NCBI RefSeq assembly: GCF_017491605.1
Contig: NZ_JAFGYY010000001.1
Span: 1 to 64,000 of the forward strand
DNA length: 64,000 bases
Source: Pseudomonas sp. 30_B
GTDB lineage: Bacteria > Pseudomonadota > Gammaproteobacteria > Pseudomonadales > Pseudomonadaceae
Direction of reading: 5' to 3'
A program made the translations under genes and the position numbers. Below the pieces are notes generated by a model. The model was not told where the DNA came from and ran no database searches. It saw nothing but the letters and a program-made list of their open reading frames with translations. Positions 45,603 through 56,789 of the stretch are shown here, in pieces. Each line of letters begins with the position of its first letter. The first letter of the stretch is position 1.

Positions 45603-45938
45603 ATGCTGCGTTATGTTGTCCCGGCCCTCGCTCTGTCACTGGTCGCCGGATGCTCCAGCCATTCGTCCGGTGGCGCCGGCGGCAAGGAGTCCGGCTGGAA
45701 TCGCTGGACCTGCGACAGCCAGGCCGAAGTCATCTGGCGTTACGTGGATGTCAGCAAGTCGGTAGTCGACCTGCGCCTGGGTGAGGATGACGTGGTTCAT
45801 CACCTGGAGGAGGAACCCGGCGGAGCCGGCGCTTTCTATAGTGACGGACTGGTCGGATTCAGCATTACCGGCGAGCAGGGATTGATCTACTGGGTCGAGA
45901 GCAACGATCTCATCGGCCGAGGTTGCAAGGCGCGCTGA
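45603..45938 (+). CDS. MliC/PliC-like lysozyme-inhibitor-type lipoprotein
   Basis: 111 aa with GGGAG upstream. Lipobox SLVAGC (Cys17); the following Ser-Ser predicts outer-membrane sorting. The mature part resembles the MliC domain: WTCDSQAEVIWRYV at the start, AGAFYSDGLVGFSITG in place of the SGxxY...F.xkG loop, and a final Cys (Cys37 and Cys108 could form the disulfide). The inhibitory loop has Ala-Gly where known MliC proteins have Ser-Gly, so activity against lysozyme is uncertain. It lies between pgk and fda and is followed by a terminator. Confidence 0.62.
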   Translation: MLRYVVPALALSLVAGCSSHSSGGAGGKESGWNRWTCDSQAEVIWRYVDVSKSVVDLRLGEDDVVHHLEEEPGGAGAFYSDGLVGFSITGEQGLIYWVESNDLIGRGCKAR

Positions 45939-45979
45939 AGCGCCGACTGTCCAGGCCGAGGCCTGGATACTTGAACACC

Positions 45980-46002
45980 GCCTGCCCGTGGGGCAGGCTT
46001 TT
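45980..46002 (+). terminator. Terminator after the MliC-like gene
   Basis: GCCTGCCC-(GTG)-GGGCAGGC followed by TTTTG, about 40 nt after the stop codon and 40 nt before fda, so fda probably has its own promoter or depends on read-through. Confidence 0.7.
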
Positions 46003-46042
46003 GAACAACTGAACGAGCCCGACTTCTGGGAGAAGCGAAACC

Positions 46043-47107
46043 ATGGCACTCATCAGCATGCGCCAAATGCTGGATCACGCCGCCGAATTCGGCTACGGCG
46101 TTCCGGCCTTCAACGTCAACAACCTCGAGCAGATGCGCGCCATCATGGAAGCGGCCGACAAGACCGACTCCCCGGTGATCGTGCAGGCCTCCGCCGGTGC
46201 CCGCAAATACGCCGGTGCGCCCTTCCTGCGCCACCTGATCCTCGCGGCCATCGAAGAATTCCCGCACATCCCGGTGTGCATGCACCAGGACCACGGCACC
46301 AGCCCTGACGTCTGCCAGCGCTCCATCCAGCTGGGCTTCAGCTCGGTGATGATGGACGGCTCGCTGAAGGAAGACGGCAAGACCCCGGCCGACTACGAGT
46401 ACAACGTCCGCGTGACCCAGCAGACCGTTGCCTTCGCCCACGCCTGCGGCGTGTCCGTGGAAGGTGAGCTGGGCTGCCTGGGCTCCCTGGAAACCGGCAT
46501 GGCCGGCGAGGAAGACGGCGTCGGCGCCGAAGGCGTGCTGGACCACAGCCAGCTGCTGACCGATCCGGAAGAAGCTGCCGACTTCGTCAAGAAGACCCAG
46601 GTCGATGCCCTGGCGATTGCCATCGGCACCAGCCACGGCGCCTACAAGTTCACCAAGCCGCCGACCGGCGACATCCTCGCCATCGACCGCATCAAGGCGA
46701 TCCACGCGCGCATTCCGGGTACCCACCTGGTGATGCACGGTTCGTCCTCCGTCCCGCAGGACTGGCTGGCGATCATCAACGAATTCGGCGGCGAAATTCC
46801 GGAAACCTACGGCGTTCCGGTCGAGGAAATCGTCGAAGGCATCAAGTACGGCGTGCGCAAGGTGAACATCGACACCGACCTGCGTCTGGCCTCCACCGGC
46901 GCCATCCGCCGCTTCCTGGCGAAGAACCCGAGCGAGTTCGACCCGCGCAAATACTTCGCCAAGACCGTCGAAGCCATGCGCGACGTCTGCATCGCCCGCT
47001 ACGAAGCCTTCGGCACCGCCGGCCACGCCTCCAAGATCAAGCCGATCTCCCTGGAAGGCATGTTCCAGCGTTACGCCAAGGGTGAGCTCGAAGCGAAGGT
47101 CAACTGA
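46043..47107 (+). CDS. fda: Fructose-bisphosphate aldolase, class II
   Basis: 354 aa with GGGAGAAG upstream. Zinc-ligand region [18 protein letters not shown], the acidic stretch [17 protein letters not shown], and [20 protein letters not shown] and [13 protein letters not shown] are class II (Calvin-type) aldolase signatures. It cleaves or forms fructose 1,6-bisphosphate and in pseudomonads works mainly in gluconeogenesis. Last gene of the carbon-metabolism run, followed by a strong terminator. Confidence 0.96.
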   Translation: MALISMRQMLDHAAEFGYGVPAFNVNNLEQMRAIMEAADKTDSPVIVQASAGARKYAGAPFLRHLILAAIEEFPHIPVCMHQDHGTSPDVCQRSIQLGFSSVMMDGSLKEDGKTPADYEYNVRVTQQTVAFAHACGVSVEGELGCLGSLETGMAGEEDGVGAEGVLDHSQLLTDPEEAADFVKKTQVDALAIAIGTSHGAYKFTKPPTGDILAIDRIKAIHARIPGTHLVMHGSSSVPQDWLAIINEFGGEIPETYGVPVEEIVEGIKYGVRKVNIDTDLRLASTGAIRRFLAKNPSEFDPRKYFAKTVEAMRDVCIARYEAFGTAGHASKIKPISLEGMFQRYAKGELEAKVN

Positions 47108-47123
47108 TCCCGCTCCGTTCGCC

Positions 47124-47149
47124 AAGAGCCCCGCATTGCGGGGCTCTTT
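47124..47149 (+). terminator. Intrinsic terminator of fda
   Basis: AAGAGCCCCGC-ATT-GCGGGGCTCTTTC, 17 nt after the stop: strong stem with a short T tail. Confidence 0.88.
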
Positions 47150-47176
47150 CGTATCTGCCAGAAGGAGATTGATGGC

Positions 47177-47596
47177 ATGTCGATGCTGCGTGCCGGGCTT
47201 GCCGCCCTGTCGCTGGCGCTGCTCGCCGGCTGTTCGTTGCGCCCCGCGGAACCCCCGGCGCCACCGCCCAAGCCGCCGGTGGACCTGCCGGTGGATGCGC
47301 AGAACTGCCTGACCCACCAGGAGTGCACGCTGAAGACCTCACGCACCCTGCTGTTCGTCTTCGACTATGCCGAGGCGGGGGCGGCCCTGGTGGAAAACGA
47401 GAACCGCGTGCTCAGCACGCCGGAGAAGGCGCCGAAGAAAGGCTGGCCGGCGATCCGCATCCAATTGGCCGACCCCGATGGCGGCCGCTTCGAATTTGCC
47501 AGCGAATGTCGGCAGAAACGTTGCCGGATCAAGAGTTCGCGCCTGCTCAGCTGCTACCGTAGCTATCTTGATGGCAAAACCTGCCGGTTCCGCTGA
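47177..47596 (+). CDS. Lipoprotein of unknown function
   Basis: 139 aa with AAGGAGA upstream. Lipobox ALLAGC (Cys19), then a Pro-rich linker (PAEPPAPPPKPP) and a small domain with six cysteines (QNCLTHQECT, SECRQKRCRIK, LLSCYRSYLDGKTCR), suggesting disulfides. I do not recognise the family. It lies 37 nt before a methyltransferase gene on the same strand. Confidence 0.72.
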   Translation: MSMLRAGLAALSLALLAGCSLRPAEPPAPPPKPPVDLPVDAQNCLTHQECTLKTSRTLLFVFDYAEAGAALVENENRVLSTPEKAPKKGWPAIRIQLADPDGGRFEFASECRQKRCRIKSSRLLSCYRSYLDGKTCRFR

Positions 47597-47633
47597 GCGC
47601 TTGTGCTCGGGCCGGGCTGGCTCAGGAGGCACG

Positions 47634-48404
47634 ATGACGGATGTGCATGGCAGTGCGCGGGAGGGGTACGCCCGCGAAGCGAAAGCCTATGCCCACGGGC
47701 GACCGGACTATCCGGAGGAGCTGCTCGGCTGGCTCGGCGAGGAGCTGGAGATCGGCCCGGGCAAGGACGTGCTCGACCTTGGCGCGGGCACCGGCAAGTT
47801 CACCGCCTTGCTGGTGCGCACAGGCGCGCAGGTCACCGCAATCGAGCCGGTGGCGGCGATGCGCGAGCAACTGAGCGCGACCCTGCCGGCGGTAAGGGTG
47901 CTCAACGGTACTGCCCAGGCGATTCCCCTGACGGCGGGAAGCATGGAAGCGCTGACCTGCGCCCAGGCCTTCCATTGGTTCGCCGACGAGCGCGCACTCG
48001 CCGATATCCATCGGGTCCTACGTCCGGGCGGCCATCTCGGCCTGGTCTGGAACGTGCGTGATGAGCGGGTCGACTGGGTCGCCGAAGTGACTCGCATCGT
48101 CGAGCGCTACGAGGGCAGCACGCCGCGCTTCCACACCGGCGAATGGCGCCGGGCGTTTGCCGGCGCACAATTCGCGCCGCTGCGCCTGCGGGAGTTCAGC
48201 TACCAGCACATCGGCCCGCCGGAGCAGGTGATCGTGTCGCGCATCCTGTCGGTCAGCTTCATCGCTGCGCTGCCGGACGAACAGAAACAGCGGGTCGCCG
48301 AGCAGCTGCGGGAGTTGATCGGCACTCATCCGGCCCTCAAAGGCCGCGCGGAGGTGGCATTCCCCTACCGTACCGAGGCCTACAGCACCCAGGCACTGGG
48401 TTGA
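47634..48404 (+). CDS. Class I SAM-dependent methyltransferase
   Basis: 256 aa from ATG 47634 with CAGGAGGC upstream. Motif I VLDLGAGTGKFTALLV, acidic loop AIEPVAAM, and the ALTCAQAFHWFADERALADI region are those of the Methyltransf_11 group. Cytoplasmic; the substrate is unknown. Confidence 0.87.
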   Translation: MTDVHGSAREGYAREAKAYAHGRPDYPEELLGWLGEELEIGPGKDVLDLGAGTGKFTALLVRTGAQVTAIEPVAAMREQLSATLPAVRVLNGTAQAIPLTAGSMEALTCAQAFHWFADERALADIHRVLRPGGHLGLVWNVRDERVDWVAEVTRIVERYEGSTPRFHTGEWRRAFAGAQFAPLRLREFSYQHIGPPEQVIVSRILSVSFIAALPDEQKQRVAEQLRELIGTHPALKGRAEVAFPYRTEAYSTQALG

Positions 48405-48454
48405 GCGGGGAATGCGGTAGACTGGCGGCCTGATTTCCCGCCAGTCGCCGTCCC

Positions 48455-48949
48455 ATGCAGCCGCTCCGCTATCTCCAGGCCTACCCGCAACAGCTCCAGG
48501 ACCAGGTGCGCCAGCTCATCGAGCAGGACCGCCTCGGTGAGTACCTGGAGCGCCGCTATCCCGGCCGTCATGACGTGCAGAGCGACAAGGCGCTGTATGG
48601 CTATGTCATGGACCTGAAGCAGCAGTACATGCGCACCGCGCCTGCGGTGGACAAGGTGCTCTACGACAACAAGCTGGACGTGGTGCAGCGTGCCCTCGGC
48701 CTGAATACCGCGATTTCGCGGGTACAGGGCGGCAAGCTCAAGGCGAAGAAGGAGATCCGCGTCGCCTCGCTGTTCAAGGATGCGGCGCCGGAGTTCCTGC
48801 AGATGATCGTGGTCCATGAGCTGGCGCACCTGAAGGAGCGCGACCACAGCAAGGCCTTCTACCAGCTGTGCGAGCACATGCTGCCGGGTTACCACCAGCT
48901 CGAGTTCGATTTGCGTGTCTACCTGACCTGGCGCGATCTGCCTCAGTAG
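48455..48949 (+). CDS. YgjP-like zinc metallopeptidase-domain protein
   Basis: 164 aa. The zinc motif is VVHELAHLKERDH: HELAH plus a third His in ERDHSKAFY, as in the YgjP/WLM-like family (DUF45). No signal peptide, so cytoplasmic. An inverted repeat GACTGGCGG/CCGCCAGTC lies just upstream (48419-48447), around the likely transcription start. Substrate unknown. The spacer after it (48950-49104) holds nothing I recognise. Confidence 0.8.
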   Translation: MQPLRYLQAYPQQLQDQVRQLIEQDRLGEYLERRYPGRHDVQSDKALYGYVMDLKQQYMRTAPAVDKVLYDNKLDVVQRALGLNTAISRVQGGKLKAKKEIRVASLFKDAAPEFLQMIVVHELAHLKERDHSKAFYQLCEHMLPGYHQLEFDLRVYLTWRDLPQ

Positions 48950-49104
48950 GACAGGCGCACCAGCCAGCTGGGCTTCGCTGCTGCGGGAAGCCCCTGACGC
49001 GCCGGATGGGGTCGGTCGTCCGGGGTTGTTCGCCGCCGCAAGCGGCAGGTTAATCAATGCTTTGGCGAAATGCCATGATTCTTTGAGAATCATTCCCTCA
49101 ATGC

Positions 49105-49130
49105 AAAAGCCCCTCTTGCGAGGGGCTTTT
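49105..49130. terminator. Bidirectional terminator between the YgjP-like gene and ponA
   Basis: AAAAGCCCCTC-TTGC-GAGGGGCTTTT: A/T tails on both sides let it end transcripts from both convergent genes; it starts 10 nt after the ponA stop on the minus strand. Confidence 0.88.
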
Positions 49131-49139
49131 GTCTGCCTG

Positions 49140-51578
49140 TCAGAACAGGTCGATCGGCGCTTCTTCTTCTGCCGGCATGCCGCTTCCCGGCGCGCTTCCC
49201 GGAGCCAGTTCGCTCATCGAGGGCGGCGTATCCTCGTTCTTGAACAGCTCGAAGTAAGCGCCCGGTGTGCCCGGTGCGGCTGCGCGGCCGGTCACCGGAT
49301 CGATCCGCAGGCTGACCATGCCGGCGGGTTCGGGCAGCAGGTGCGAGGGTTTGTCCTTCAGCGCCGCGCCCATGTAGCGCATCCAGATCGGCAGGGCGAC
49401 GTTGCCGCCGTACTCGGCACGACCGAGGCTGTCGGGCTGGTCGAAGCCGACCCAGACGGTGGTCATGTAATCGGCGTTGAAGCCGGAGAACCAGGCGTCC
49501 TTGGATTCGTTGGTGGTGCCGGTCTTGCCTGCCAGGTCGTCGCGCTTGAGCGCCAGGGCGCGGCGGCCGGTGCCACGCTTGATCACATCCTGCAGCATGC
49601 TGGTCATGATGTAGGCGGTGCGGGCATCGATGATGCGCTCGGCGGCGGCCGGCTCGATGGTGGTCTTGGCCAGGCTCGGGTCGTCGTTGCCCAGTTCGTT
49701 GGTGCCGGTGGATTGCGCCTGGGGCGGCGTGGGCTGGGCCTGTGTCTCGTCAGCGGGTACCCGCGGCGGATTGGCCTGATAGACCACCTGGCCGTCGCGG
49801 CTTTCGATGCGCTCGACCACGTAGGGCGAAACCTTGAAGCCGCCGTTGGCGAAGGTGCTCCAGGCGGAGGCAATTTCCAGCGGCGTCAGGGTGGCGGTGC
49901 CGAGCGCCATCGACAGGTTCGGCGGCAGCTCGTCCTTGTTGAAGCCGAAGCGGCTGATGTAGTTGCGCGCGCGCTCGACGCCCAGGCCCTGGAGGATGCG
50001 GATCGACACCATGTTGCGCGACTTGTACAGCGCCTCGCGCATCGGGATCGGGCCGAGGAAGGTGTTGGTGTCGTTCTTCGGCCGCCAGACCTTGTCCAGG
50101 TATTCGTCATAGAACACCACGGGAGCGTCGTTGATCAGCGAGGCGGCGGTGAAACCGTTGTCTAGTGCGGCGCTGTAGATGAACGGCTTGAAGCTGGAGC
50201 CGGGCTGGCGCTTGGCCTGGGTCGCGCGGTTGTAGTTGCTCTGCTCGAAGGAGAAGCCGCCGACCAGCGCCATGATCGCGCCGTCCTGCGGATTCAGCGA
50301 AACCAGCGCGCTCTGCGCCGCCGGCACCTGACTCAGGCGCAGCGAGCCGTCTTCGCGGCGTTGCACGCGGATCACGTCGCCAGGCTGGACTACATCGCTC
50401 GGCTGGCGCGGCATCGGCCCCATGCTGTTGTTGCTGAGGAAAGGACGTGCCCATTTCATGCCGTCCCAGCCGAGCGCTTCTTCCTTGCCGTCCCGAGTCA
50501 TCACCAGGGCGCCGCTCTTTTCCACCTGGACGACGATCGCCGGCTCCAGGCCGCCGAGTGGGCGCTGCTGGGCAATCGCCTGGCGCCAGGCATCGCGGGT
50601 CTTGCCGGGCAGGCGGGTTTCCGGGCCGCGGTAGCCGTGCCGCTGGTCGTATTCCTGCAGGCCGTCGCGCAGCGCATCGTTGGCGTCGTCCTGCAGGTCG
50701 CTGCGCACGGTGGTATAGACGCGGTAGCCCTCGGTATAGGCATCTCCGCCAAAGCGGCCGACCAGTTCGGCGCGCGCCATTTCGGCGATATACGGTGCCG
50801 CCAGTTCCGGACTCTGAACGTGGTAGGAGGCCGCAATGGGCTCCTTCACGGCGGCGTCGTAGCGCGGCTGGTCGATGAAGCCCAGCTTGAGCATGCGCTC
50901 GAGGATCCAGTTGCGACGTTCCAGGCTGCGTGCTGGGTTGGCCAGCGGGTTGTAGCGTGATGGCGCCTTCGGCAGGCCGGCGATCATCGCCATCTGCGCC
51001 AGGCTCAAGTCCTTGATCGATTTGCCGTAATAGACCTGGGCGGCAGCTTCCACGCCGTAGGCGCGGTTGCCGAGATAGATCTTGTTGACGTACAGCTCGA
51101 GGATCTCGTCCTTGGTCAGCGACCGCTCGATCTGTAGCGCGAGCAATATCTCATTGATCTTTCGGGAGAAACTACGCTCGTTGGTGAGAAAGTAGTTCTT
51201 CGCCACCTGCATGGTGATGGTACTGCCGCCCGTCTGGATATGTCCGGTCTTCAATAATTGCGCGGCAGCGCGCATCAGGCTTTTGACGTCGACGCCATAA
51301 TGATTGGCGAAGTTGTCATCCTCGGCCGACAGCAATGCGTGGGTGAAATCCTGGGGGATTTCAGCAAAGCGAATCGGCGTGCGGCGCATCTCGCCAAACT
51401 CTGCTATCAATTTGTTATCGCTGCTGTACACGCGCAATGGCATCTGCAAACGCACGTTGCGCAAGGCCTCCACGGACGGGAGGTTGGGGCTGAGGTAGAG
51501 ATAGGCGCCGCTGAAACTGAGCAGCAATCCACAGATTATGGTGACGCAGGTCCACCACAGAAACTTCAGCAGGCGCAT
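49140..51578 (-). CDS. ponA: Penicillin-binding protein 1A
   Basis: 812 aa from ATG 51578; an in-frame start 54 nt earlier is possible. One N-terminal membrane anchor (about 5-30). Glycosyltransferase domain: LLSAEDDNFANHYGVD with catalytic Glu, TGGSTITMQVAKNYFL and KINEILLALQIE. Transpeptidase domain: SSFKPFIYSAALD (SxxK), an SRN motif in YKSRNMVSIRIL and KTGTTNESKDAWF (KTGT). A bifunctional enzyme that polymerises and cross-links peptidoglycan. Divergent from the pilM operon, the conserved layout in Pseudomonas. Confidence 0.96.
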   Translation of the reverse strand: MRLLKFLWWTCVTIICGLLLSFSGAYLYLSPNLPSVEALRNVRLQMPLRVYSSDNKLIAEFGEMRRTPIRFAEIPQDFTHALLSAEDDNFANHYGVDVKSLMRAAAQLLKTGHIQTGGSTITMQVAKNYFLTNERSFSRKINEILLALQIERSLTKDEILELYVNKIYLGNRAYGVEAAAQVYYGKSIKDLSLAQMAMIAGLPKAPSRYNPLANPARSLERRNWILERMLKLGFIDQPRYDAAVKEPIAASYHVQSPELAAPYIAEMARAELVGRFGGDAYTEGYRVYTTVRSDLQDDANDALRDGLQEYDQRHGYRGPETRLPGKTRDAWRQAIAQQRPLGGLEPAIVVQVEKSGALVMTRDGKEEALGWDGMKWARPFLSNNSMGPMPRQPSDVVQPGDVIRVQRREDGSLRLSQVPAAQSALVSLNPQDGAIMALVGGFSFEQSNYNRATQAKRQPGSSFKPFIYSAALDNGFTAASLINDAPVVFYDEYLDKVWRPKNDTNTFLGPIPMREALYKSRNMVSIRILQGLGVERARNYISRFGFNKDELPPNLSMALGTATLTPLEIASAWSTFANGGFKVSPYVVERIESRDGQVVYQANPPRVPADETQAQPTPPQAQSTGTNELGNDDPSLAKTTIEPAAAERIIDARTAYIMTSMLQDVIKRGTGRRALALKRDDLAGKTGTTNESKDAWFSGFNADYMTTVWVGFDQPDSLGRAEYGGNVALPIWMRYMGAALKDKPSHLLPEPAGMVSLRIDPVTGRAAAPGTPGAYFELFKNEDTPPSMSELAPGSAPGSGMPAEEEAPIDLF

Positions 51579-51651
51579 TGGAAGGTCTTGGATTTCCAGA
51601 GAAAAGAAAGAGTTAAGCGGATGGCGCGGCAAAAAGGGAAAAGCTGATCAC

Positions 51652-51657
51652 ATTATA
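51652..51657 (-). promoter_or_regulatory. -10 box of ponA
   Basis: A perfect TATAAT on the minus strand, 74 nt upstream of the ponA start. No good -35 hexamer is visible at the usual spacing. Confidence 0.5.
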
Positions 51658-51682
51658 AGCAATTTTTTTCCCGGTGAGCCAT

Positions 51683-51711
51683 TTGCGAAGGTGTCAAGTC
51701 TGGTATCTAAT
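51683..51711 (+). promoter_or_regulatory. Candidate promoter of the pilMNOPQ operon
   Basis: TTGCGA (51683-51688), 17-nt spacer, TCTAAT (51706-51711), about 50 nt upstream of the pilM start. Matches 4/6 and 5/6 of the sigma-70 consensus. It does not overlap the ponA -10 box on the other strand. Confidence 0.5.
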
Positions 51712-51736
51712 GTGAAAAAACATAAATCGTCCGTAA

Positions 51737-52827
<1,091 letters not shown>

Positions 52828-52828
<1 letters not shown>

Positions 52829-53421
52829 TGACTCGCATCAACCTATTGCCGTGGCGGGAACAGCTGCGCGAGGAGCGCAAGCAGCGCTTCCTGGTGACCC
52901 TGGGGGCGGTGCTGCTGGCCTCGGGGGCGCTCGTCTTCCTGGGGGACCAGTACTTCAATTCGGCCATCGAGAACCAGAATGCGCGTAACGATTTCCTGCG
53001 CAAGGAGATCGCCGTGCTCGATGCGCGAATCAAGGAAATCAGCGAACTGAAGACTCGCCGGCAGCAATTGCTGGAGCGTATGAAGATCATTTCGGACCTG
53101 CAGGGCAACCGTCCGATCATCGGCCGGGTATTCGACCAGCTGGTCCGTACGCTGCCCGATGGCGTCTATTTCACCAACCTGAAGATGACCGGGAAATCCA
53201 TTGCCATTGCGGGGGCGGCCGAGTCGAACAATCGGGTGTCCAACCTGATGCGTAACCTGGATGCTTCCGAGTGGCTGAAGGCGCCGAACCTGACGGAAGT
53301 GAAGGCGGTGACCCAGGGCGCCGTGGATCAGGCGAACATCTTCCAGCTGACGGTTCAACAGACCCAGCCCGGCGCGGAAGAGACGGTGCAGAAGAACGTC
53401 GCGCAAGGAGCCAAGAAATGA
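52828..53421 (+). CDS. pilN: Type IV pilus alignment protein PilN
   Basis: 197 aa. The cytoplasmic INLLPWREQLREERKQRF at the extreme N-terminus is the PilM-binding motif, followed by one membrane segment (about 22-42), a coiled coil (about 55-95) and a small periplasmic ferredoxin-like domain. It pairs with PilO to link the motor platform to the secretin. Overlaps pilO by 4 nt. Confidence 0.97.
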
Positions 53422-54068
53422 GTCTGGCCAGTTCCCTCGAGAGCTTGCGCAAGATCGACGTCAACGATCTTGACCTGAACAACCTCGGCTCCTGGCCGGC
53501 GGCGGTCAAGGTCATCGCCTGCATCCTGCTGATGGCCGTGGTGCTCGCGCTTGGCTACAACTTCCATCTGAAGGACCTGCAGGAACAACTGGATCGGCAA
53601 CGCTCCGAAGAGGAGACGCTCAAGCAGCAGTTTTCCACCAAGGCGTTCCAGGCGGCCAATCTGGAAGCCTACAAGACCCAGATGAAGGAGATGGAGGAGT
53701 CCTTCGGCGCCTTGCTGCGGCAGCTGCCCAGCGACACCGAAGTCCCCGGGTTGCTCGAAGACATCACCCGTACCGGCCTGGGAAGTGGGCTCGAGTTCGA
53801 GGAGATCAAGCTGCTGCCGGAAGTGACCCAGCAGTTCTATATAGAGTTGCCCATCCAGATCAGTGTCGTGGGCGGCTATCACGACCTGGCGACCTTCGTC
53901 AGCGGTGTGGCCAGCCTTCCGCGGATCGTCACCCTGCACGACTTCGAGATCAAGCCGGCCAGCGCCGACAGCACGTCCCGGTTGAGGATGACCATCCTGG
54001 CCAAGACCTATCGCTATAACGACAAGGGCGTGAAGGTTAATGCCCCGAGCACGGGAGCCAAGAAATGA
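53418..54068 (+). CDS. pilO: Type IV pilus alignment protein PilO
   Basis: 216 aa from ATG 53418. A short cytoplasmic part, one membrane helix (about 32-50), a coiled coil (about 50-95, LKDLQEQLDRQRSEEETLKQ) and a periplasmic domain (ELPIQISVVGGYHDLATFV). It forms heterodimers with PilN. Overlaps both neighbours by 4 nt (ATGA). Confidence 0.97.
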   Translation: MSLASSLESLRKIDVNDLDLNNLGSWPAAVKVIACILLMAVVLALGYNFHLKDLQEQLDRQRSEEETLKQQFSTKAFQAANLEAYKTQMKEMEESFGALLRQLPSDTEVPGLLEDITRTGLGSGLEFEEIKLLPEVTQQFYIELPIQISVVGGYHDLATFVSGVASLPRIVTLHDFEIKPASADSTSRLRMTILAKTYRYNDKGVKVNAPSTGAKK

Positions 54069-54589
54069 GGGGGCGCCTGATCATTTGCGGTTTCCTGCTC
54101 CTGAACCTGGGGGGGTGCGGTTCCGGAGGCGACTTCGGCGACCTGCAGGCTTATATGGACGAGGTACGTGCGCGTCCCAAGGGGGCCATCGAGCCTCTGC
54201 CCAAGTTCCAGCCGTATGAAGCGTTCACCTACAGTGCCTCGGCATTGCGCAGCCCGTTCCAGCCGCCGGTCAAGATCGATCTGGCGGTGAAGCAGAAGGG
54301 CAACAAGGTGGTCAAGCCTGACGAAACCCGGGTCAAGCAGTTCCTGGAAGGCTTCAATATCGAAACCTTCGAGATGGTGGGGACCTTGTCCAGGGACAAC
54401 CAGATGTTCGCGCTCGTAAAAGGTGCAGGAGGGGTGCACCGGGTACGGATCGGCGACTACCTGGGGCGCAACGACGGCAAGATCATTGCCATCAGCGAAG
54501 GCAAGATCGACGTGATTGAAATCGTTCCTGATGGTGAGGGTGGCTGGCTTGAGCGTCCGCGCAGCCTGACTCTCAAGGAACGCTCCTAA
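54065..54589 (+). CDS. pilP: Type IV pilus lipoprotein PilP
   Basis: 174 aa. Lipobox LNLGGC (Cys18). A flexible N-terminal part is followed by a beta-domain (FEMVGTLSRDNQMFALVKGA, then VHRVRIGDYLGRNDGKI) of the PilP/GspC homology-region type, which contacts the PilQ N0 domain. It connects PilN/PilO with the outer-membrane secretin. Confidence 0.96.
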   Translation: MRGRLIICGFLLLNLGGCGSGGDFGDLQAYMDEVRARPKGAIEPLPKFQPYEAFTYSASALRSPFQPPVKIDLAVKQKGNKVVKPDETRVKQFLEGFNIETFEMVGTLSRDNQMFALVKGAGGVHRVRIGDYLGRNDGKIIAISEGKIDVIEIVPDGEGGWLERPRSLTLKERS

Positions 54590-54597
54590 GGGCGGGG

Positions 54598-56781
54598 ATG
54601 AACATGGATAACAAACTGCAGTCTGCACGACGGATTCAGACGATGAATAAAATGCTTTCCCGCCTGAGCATCTCCTTGCTCGCGGCAGTCTTCGCGCCGG
54701 CGCTGCTGGCCGCCAACCTGCAGAGCGTCGATGTGGCAGCCCTGCCGGGCGACCGGGTCGAGCTGAAGCTGGGCTTTGACGGGCCGGTCGCGACGCCGCG
54801 TGGCTACACCATCGAGCAGCCGGCACGCATCGCGCTGGACTTGCCGGGTGTGCAGAACAAGCTGGGTAGTAAGAACCGCGAGCTGGGAGTGGGCAATGCC
54901 CGCAGCCTGACGGTGGTCGAGGCCAAGGATCGCACTCGCCTGATCGTCAACCTGGCCACCCTGGTGCCATATACCACTCGTTCAGAAGGTTCGAATCTGT
55001 ACGTCGTGGTCGGTGGGGCGGGCGCGACTTCGAATTCCTACGCTTCCGCTGCACCGGTTTCCGCACCGGTTGCCAAGCCTGCTCAGCCCAAACCATACGT
55101 TCCAGCCGGCAAGGCGATTCGCAATATTGATTTCCAGCGTGGCGAGCAGGGCGAAGGCAATGTCGTGATCGACCTGTCCGATCCGACCGTCAGCCCGGAC
55201 ATCCAGGAACAGGGCGGCAAGATCCGCCTGGAATTCCCGCGTACCCAGCTGCCCGACAACCTGCGCGTGCGCCTGGACGTGAAGGACTTCGCGACTCCGG
55301 TGCAGTTCGTCAATGCGTCCGCGGCGGGCGACAAGGCCAGCATCACCATCGAGCCGACCGGCCTGTATGACTATCTCGTTTATCAGACCGATAACCGGAT
55401 GACCGTCAGCATCAAGCCGATGACCCAGGACGATGCCGAGAAGCACAAGAAGGACACCTTCGCCTATACCGGTGAGAAGCTGTCGCTGAACTTCCAGGAC
55501 ATCGATGTGCGCTCGGTGCTGCAGCTGATTGCCGACTTCACCGACCTGAACCTGGTGGCCTCCGATACCGTTCAGGGCAATATCACCCTGCGTCTGCAGA
55601 ATGTGCCGTGGGACCAGGCGCTGGACCTGGTGCTGAAGACCAAGGGCCTGGACAAGCGCAAGGTGGGTAACGTCCTGCTGGTCGCTCCGGCGGAAGAGAT
55701 CGCGGCGCGTGAGCGTCAGGAGCTCGAAGCGCAGAAGCAGATTTCCGAGTTGGCTCCCCTGCGTCGCGAGCTGATTCAGGTGAACTACGCCAAGGCAGCC
55801 GACATCGCCAAGCTGTTCCAGTCGGTTACTGGTGTTGGCGGTGCTCCGGGTACAGCGCCGGCTGGCGTGGATAATCGCGGCTCGCTTACCGTGGATGATC
55901 GTACCAATGCGATCATTGCCTACCAGACCCAGGATCGCCTGGATGAGCTGCGCCGCATCGTCGCTCAGCTGGATATCCCGGTTCGCCAGGTAATGATCGA
56001 GGCGCGCATCGTCGAGGCAGCAGTGGACTACAGCAAGAGCCTGGGCGTCCGCTGGGGCGGCGCGTTCAGCTCTGGCAACTGGGACTTCTACGGCAAGGAC
56101 GGGGCTCGGACCATCAATAATGGCCAGGTATCCTTGCCGGGCACCGACACGATTGGCAACTTCACCTCGCAGAATGGTGTGGCGCCGGTCCCGTTCGTCG
56201 ACATGGGCGTCGCCAACAGCACGTCGGGCATCGGCATCGGCTTCCTGAGCGATCATGCCATGCTCGACCTGCAACTGTCCGCCATGGAGAAGAGCGGTAA
56301 CGGTGAAGTGGTCTCCCAGCCGAAGGTCGTCACCTCCGACAAGGAAACCGCGAAGATCCTGAAGGGTTCGGAGATTCCGTACCAGGAAGCCAGCTCCAGT
56401 GGCGCGACCTCGGTGTCCTTCAAGGAGGCCGCGCTGGCCCTGGAAGTGACCCCGCAGATCACGCCGGACAACCGCATCATCATGGAAGTCAAGGTCAACA
56501 AGGACGAGCCGGACTACGCCAACGCACTCAATGGCGTGCCGCCGATCAAGAAGAACGAAGTGAACGCGAAAGTGCTGGTCAACGATGGCGAAACCATCGT
56601 GATCGGTGGCGTGTTCTCCAACACCCAGACCAAGGCGACCGACAAGGTTCCGTTCCTGGGCGACGTTCCGTTCATTGGACGCCTGTTCCGTCGCGATACG
56701 GTAACCGACAGCAAGAACGAGCTGCTGGTTTTCCTTACCCCGCGGATCATGAATAATCAGGCCTTTGCAGTCGGCCGTTGA
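54598..56781 (+). CDS. pilQ: Type IV pilus secretin PilQ
   Basis: 727 aa from ATG 54598 with AAGGGCGGGG upstream; a later ATG (54643, MNKMLSRL) would give a more usual signal peptide and is a real alternative. Cleavage after PALLAA, then two AMIN domains (about 45-300; [14 protein letters not shown]), N0 and N1 domains (about 290-470; [20 protein letters not shown]) and the secretin barrel with [15 protein letters not shown] near the C-terminus. It forms the outer-membrane pore for the pilus fibre. Confidence 0.96.
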   Translation: MNMDNKLQSARRIQTMNKMLSRLSISLLAAVFAPALLAANLQSVDVAALPGDRVELKLGFDGPVATPRGYTIEQPARIALDLPGVQNKLGSKNRELGVGNARSLTVVEAKDRTRLIVNLATLVPYTTRSEGSNLYVVVGGAGATSNSYASAAPVSAPVAKPAQPKPYVPAGKAIRNIDFQRGEQGEGNVVIDLSDPTVSPDIQEQGGKIRLEFPRTQLPDNLRVRLDVKDFATPVQFVNASAAGDKASITIEPTGLYDYLVYQTDNRMTVSIKPMTQDDAEKHKKDTFAYTGEKLSLNFQDIDVRSVLQLIADFTDLNLVASDTVQGNITLRLQNVPWDQALDLVLKTKGLDKRKVGNVLLVAPAEEIAARERQELEAQKQISELAPLRRELIQVNYAKAADIAKLFQSVTGVGGAPGTAPAGVDNRGSLTVDDRTNAIIAYQTQDRLDELRRIVAQLDIPVRQVMIEARIVEAAVDYSKSLGVRWGGAFSSGNWDFYGKDGARTINNGQVSLPGTDTIGNFTSQNGVAPVPFVDMGVANSTSGIGIGFLSDHAMLDLQLSAMEKSGNGEVVSQPKVVTSDKETAKILKGSEIPYQEASSSGATSVSFKEAALALEVTPQITPDNRIIMEVKVNKDEPDYANALNGVPPIKKNEVNAKVLVNDGETIVIGGVFSNTQTKATDKVPFLGDVPFIGRLFRRDTVTDSKNELLVFLTPRIMNNQAFAVGR

Positions 56782-56789
56782 TCAATGTC

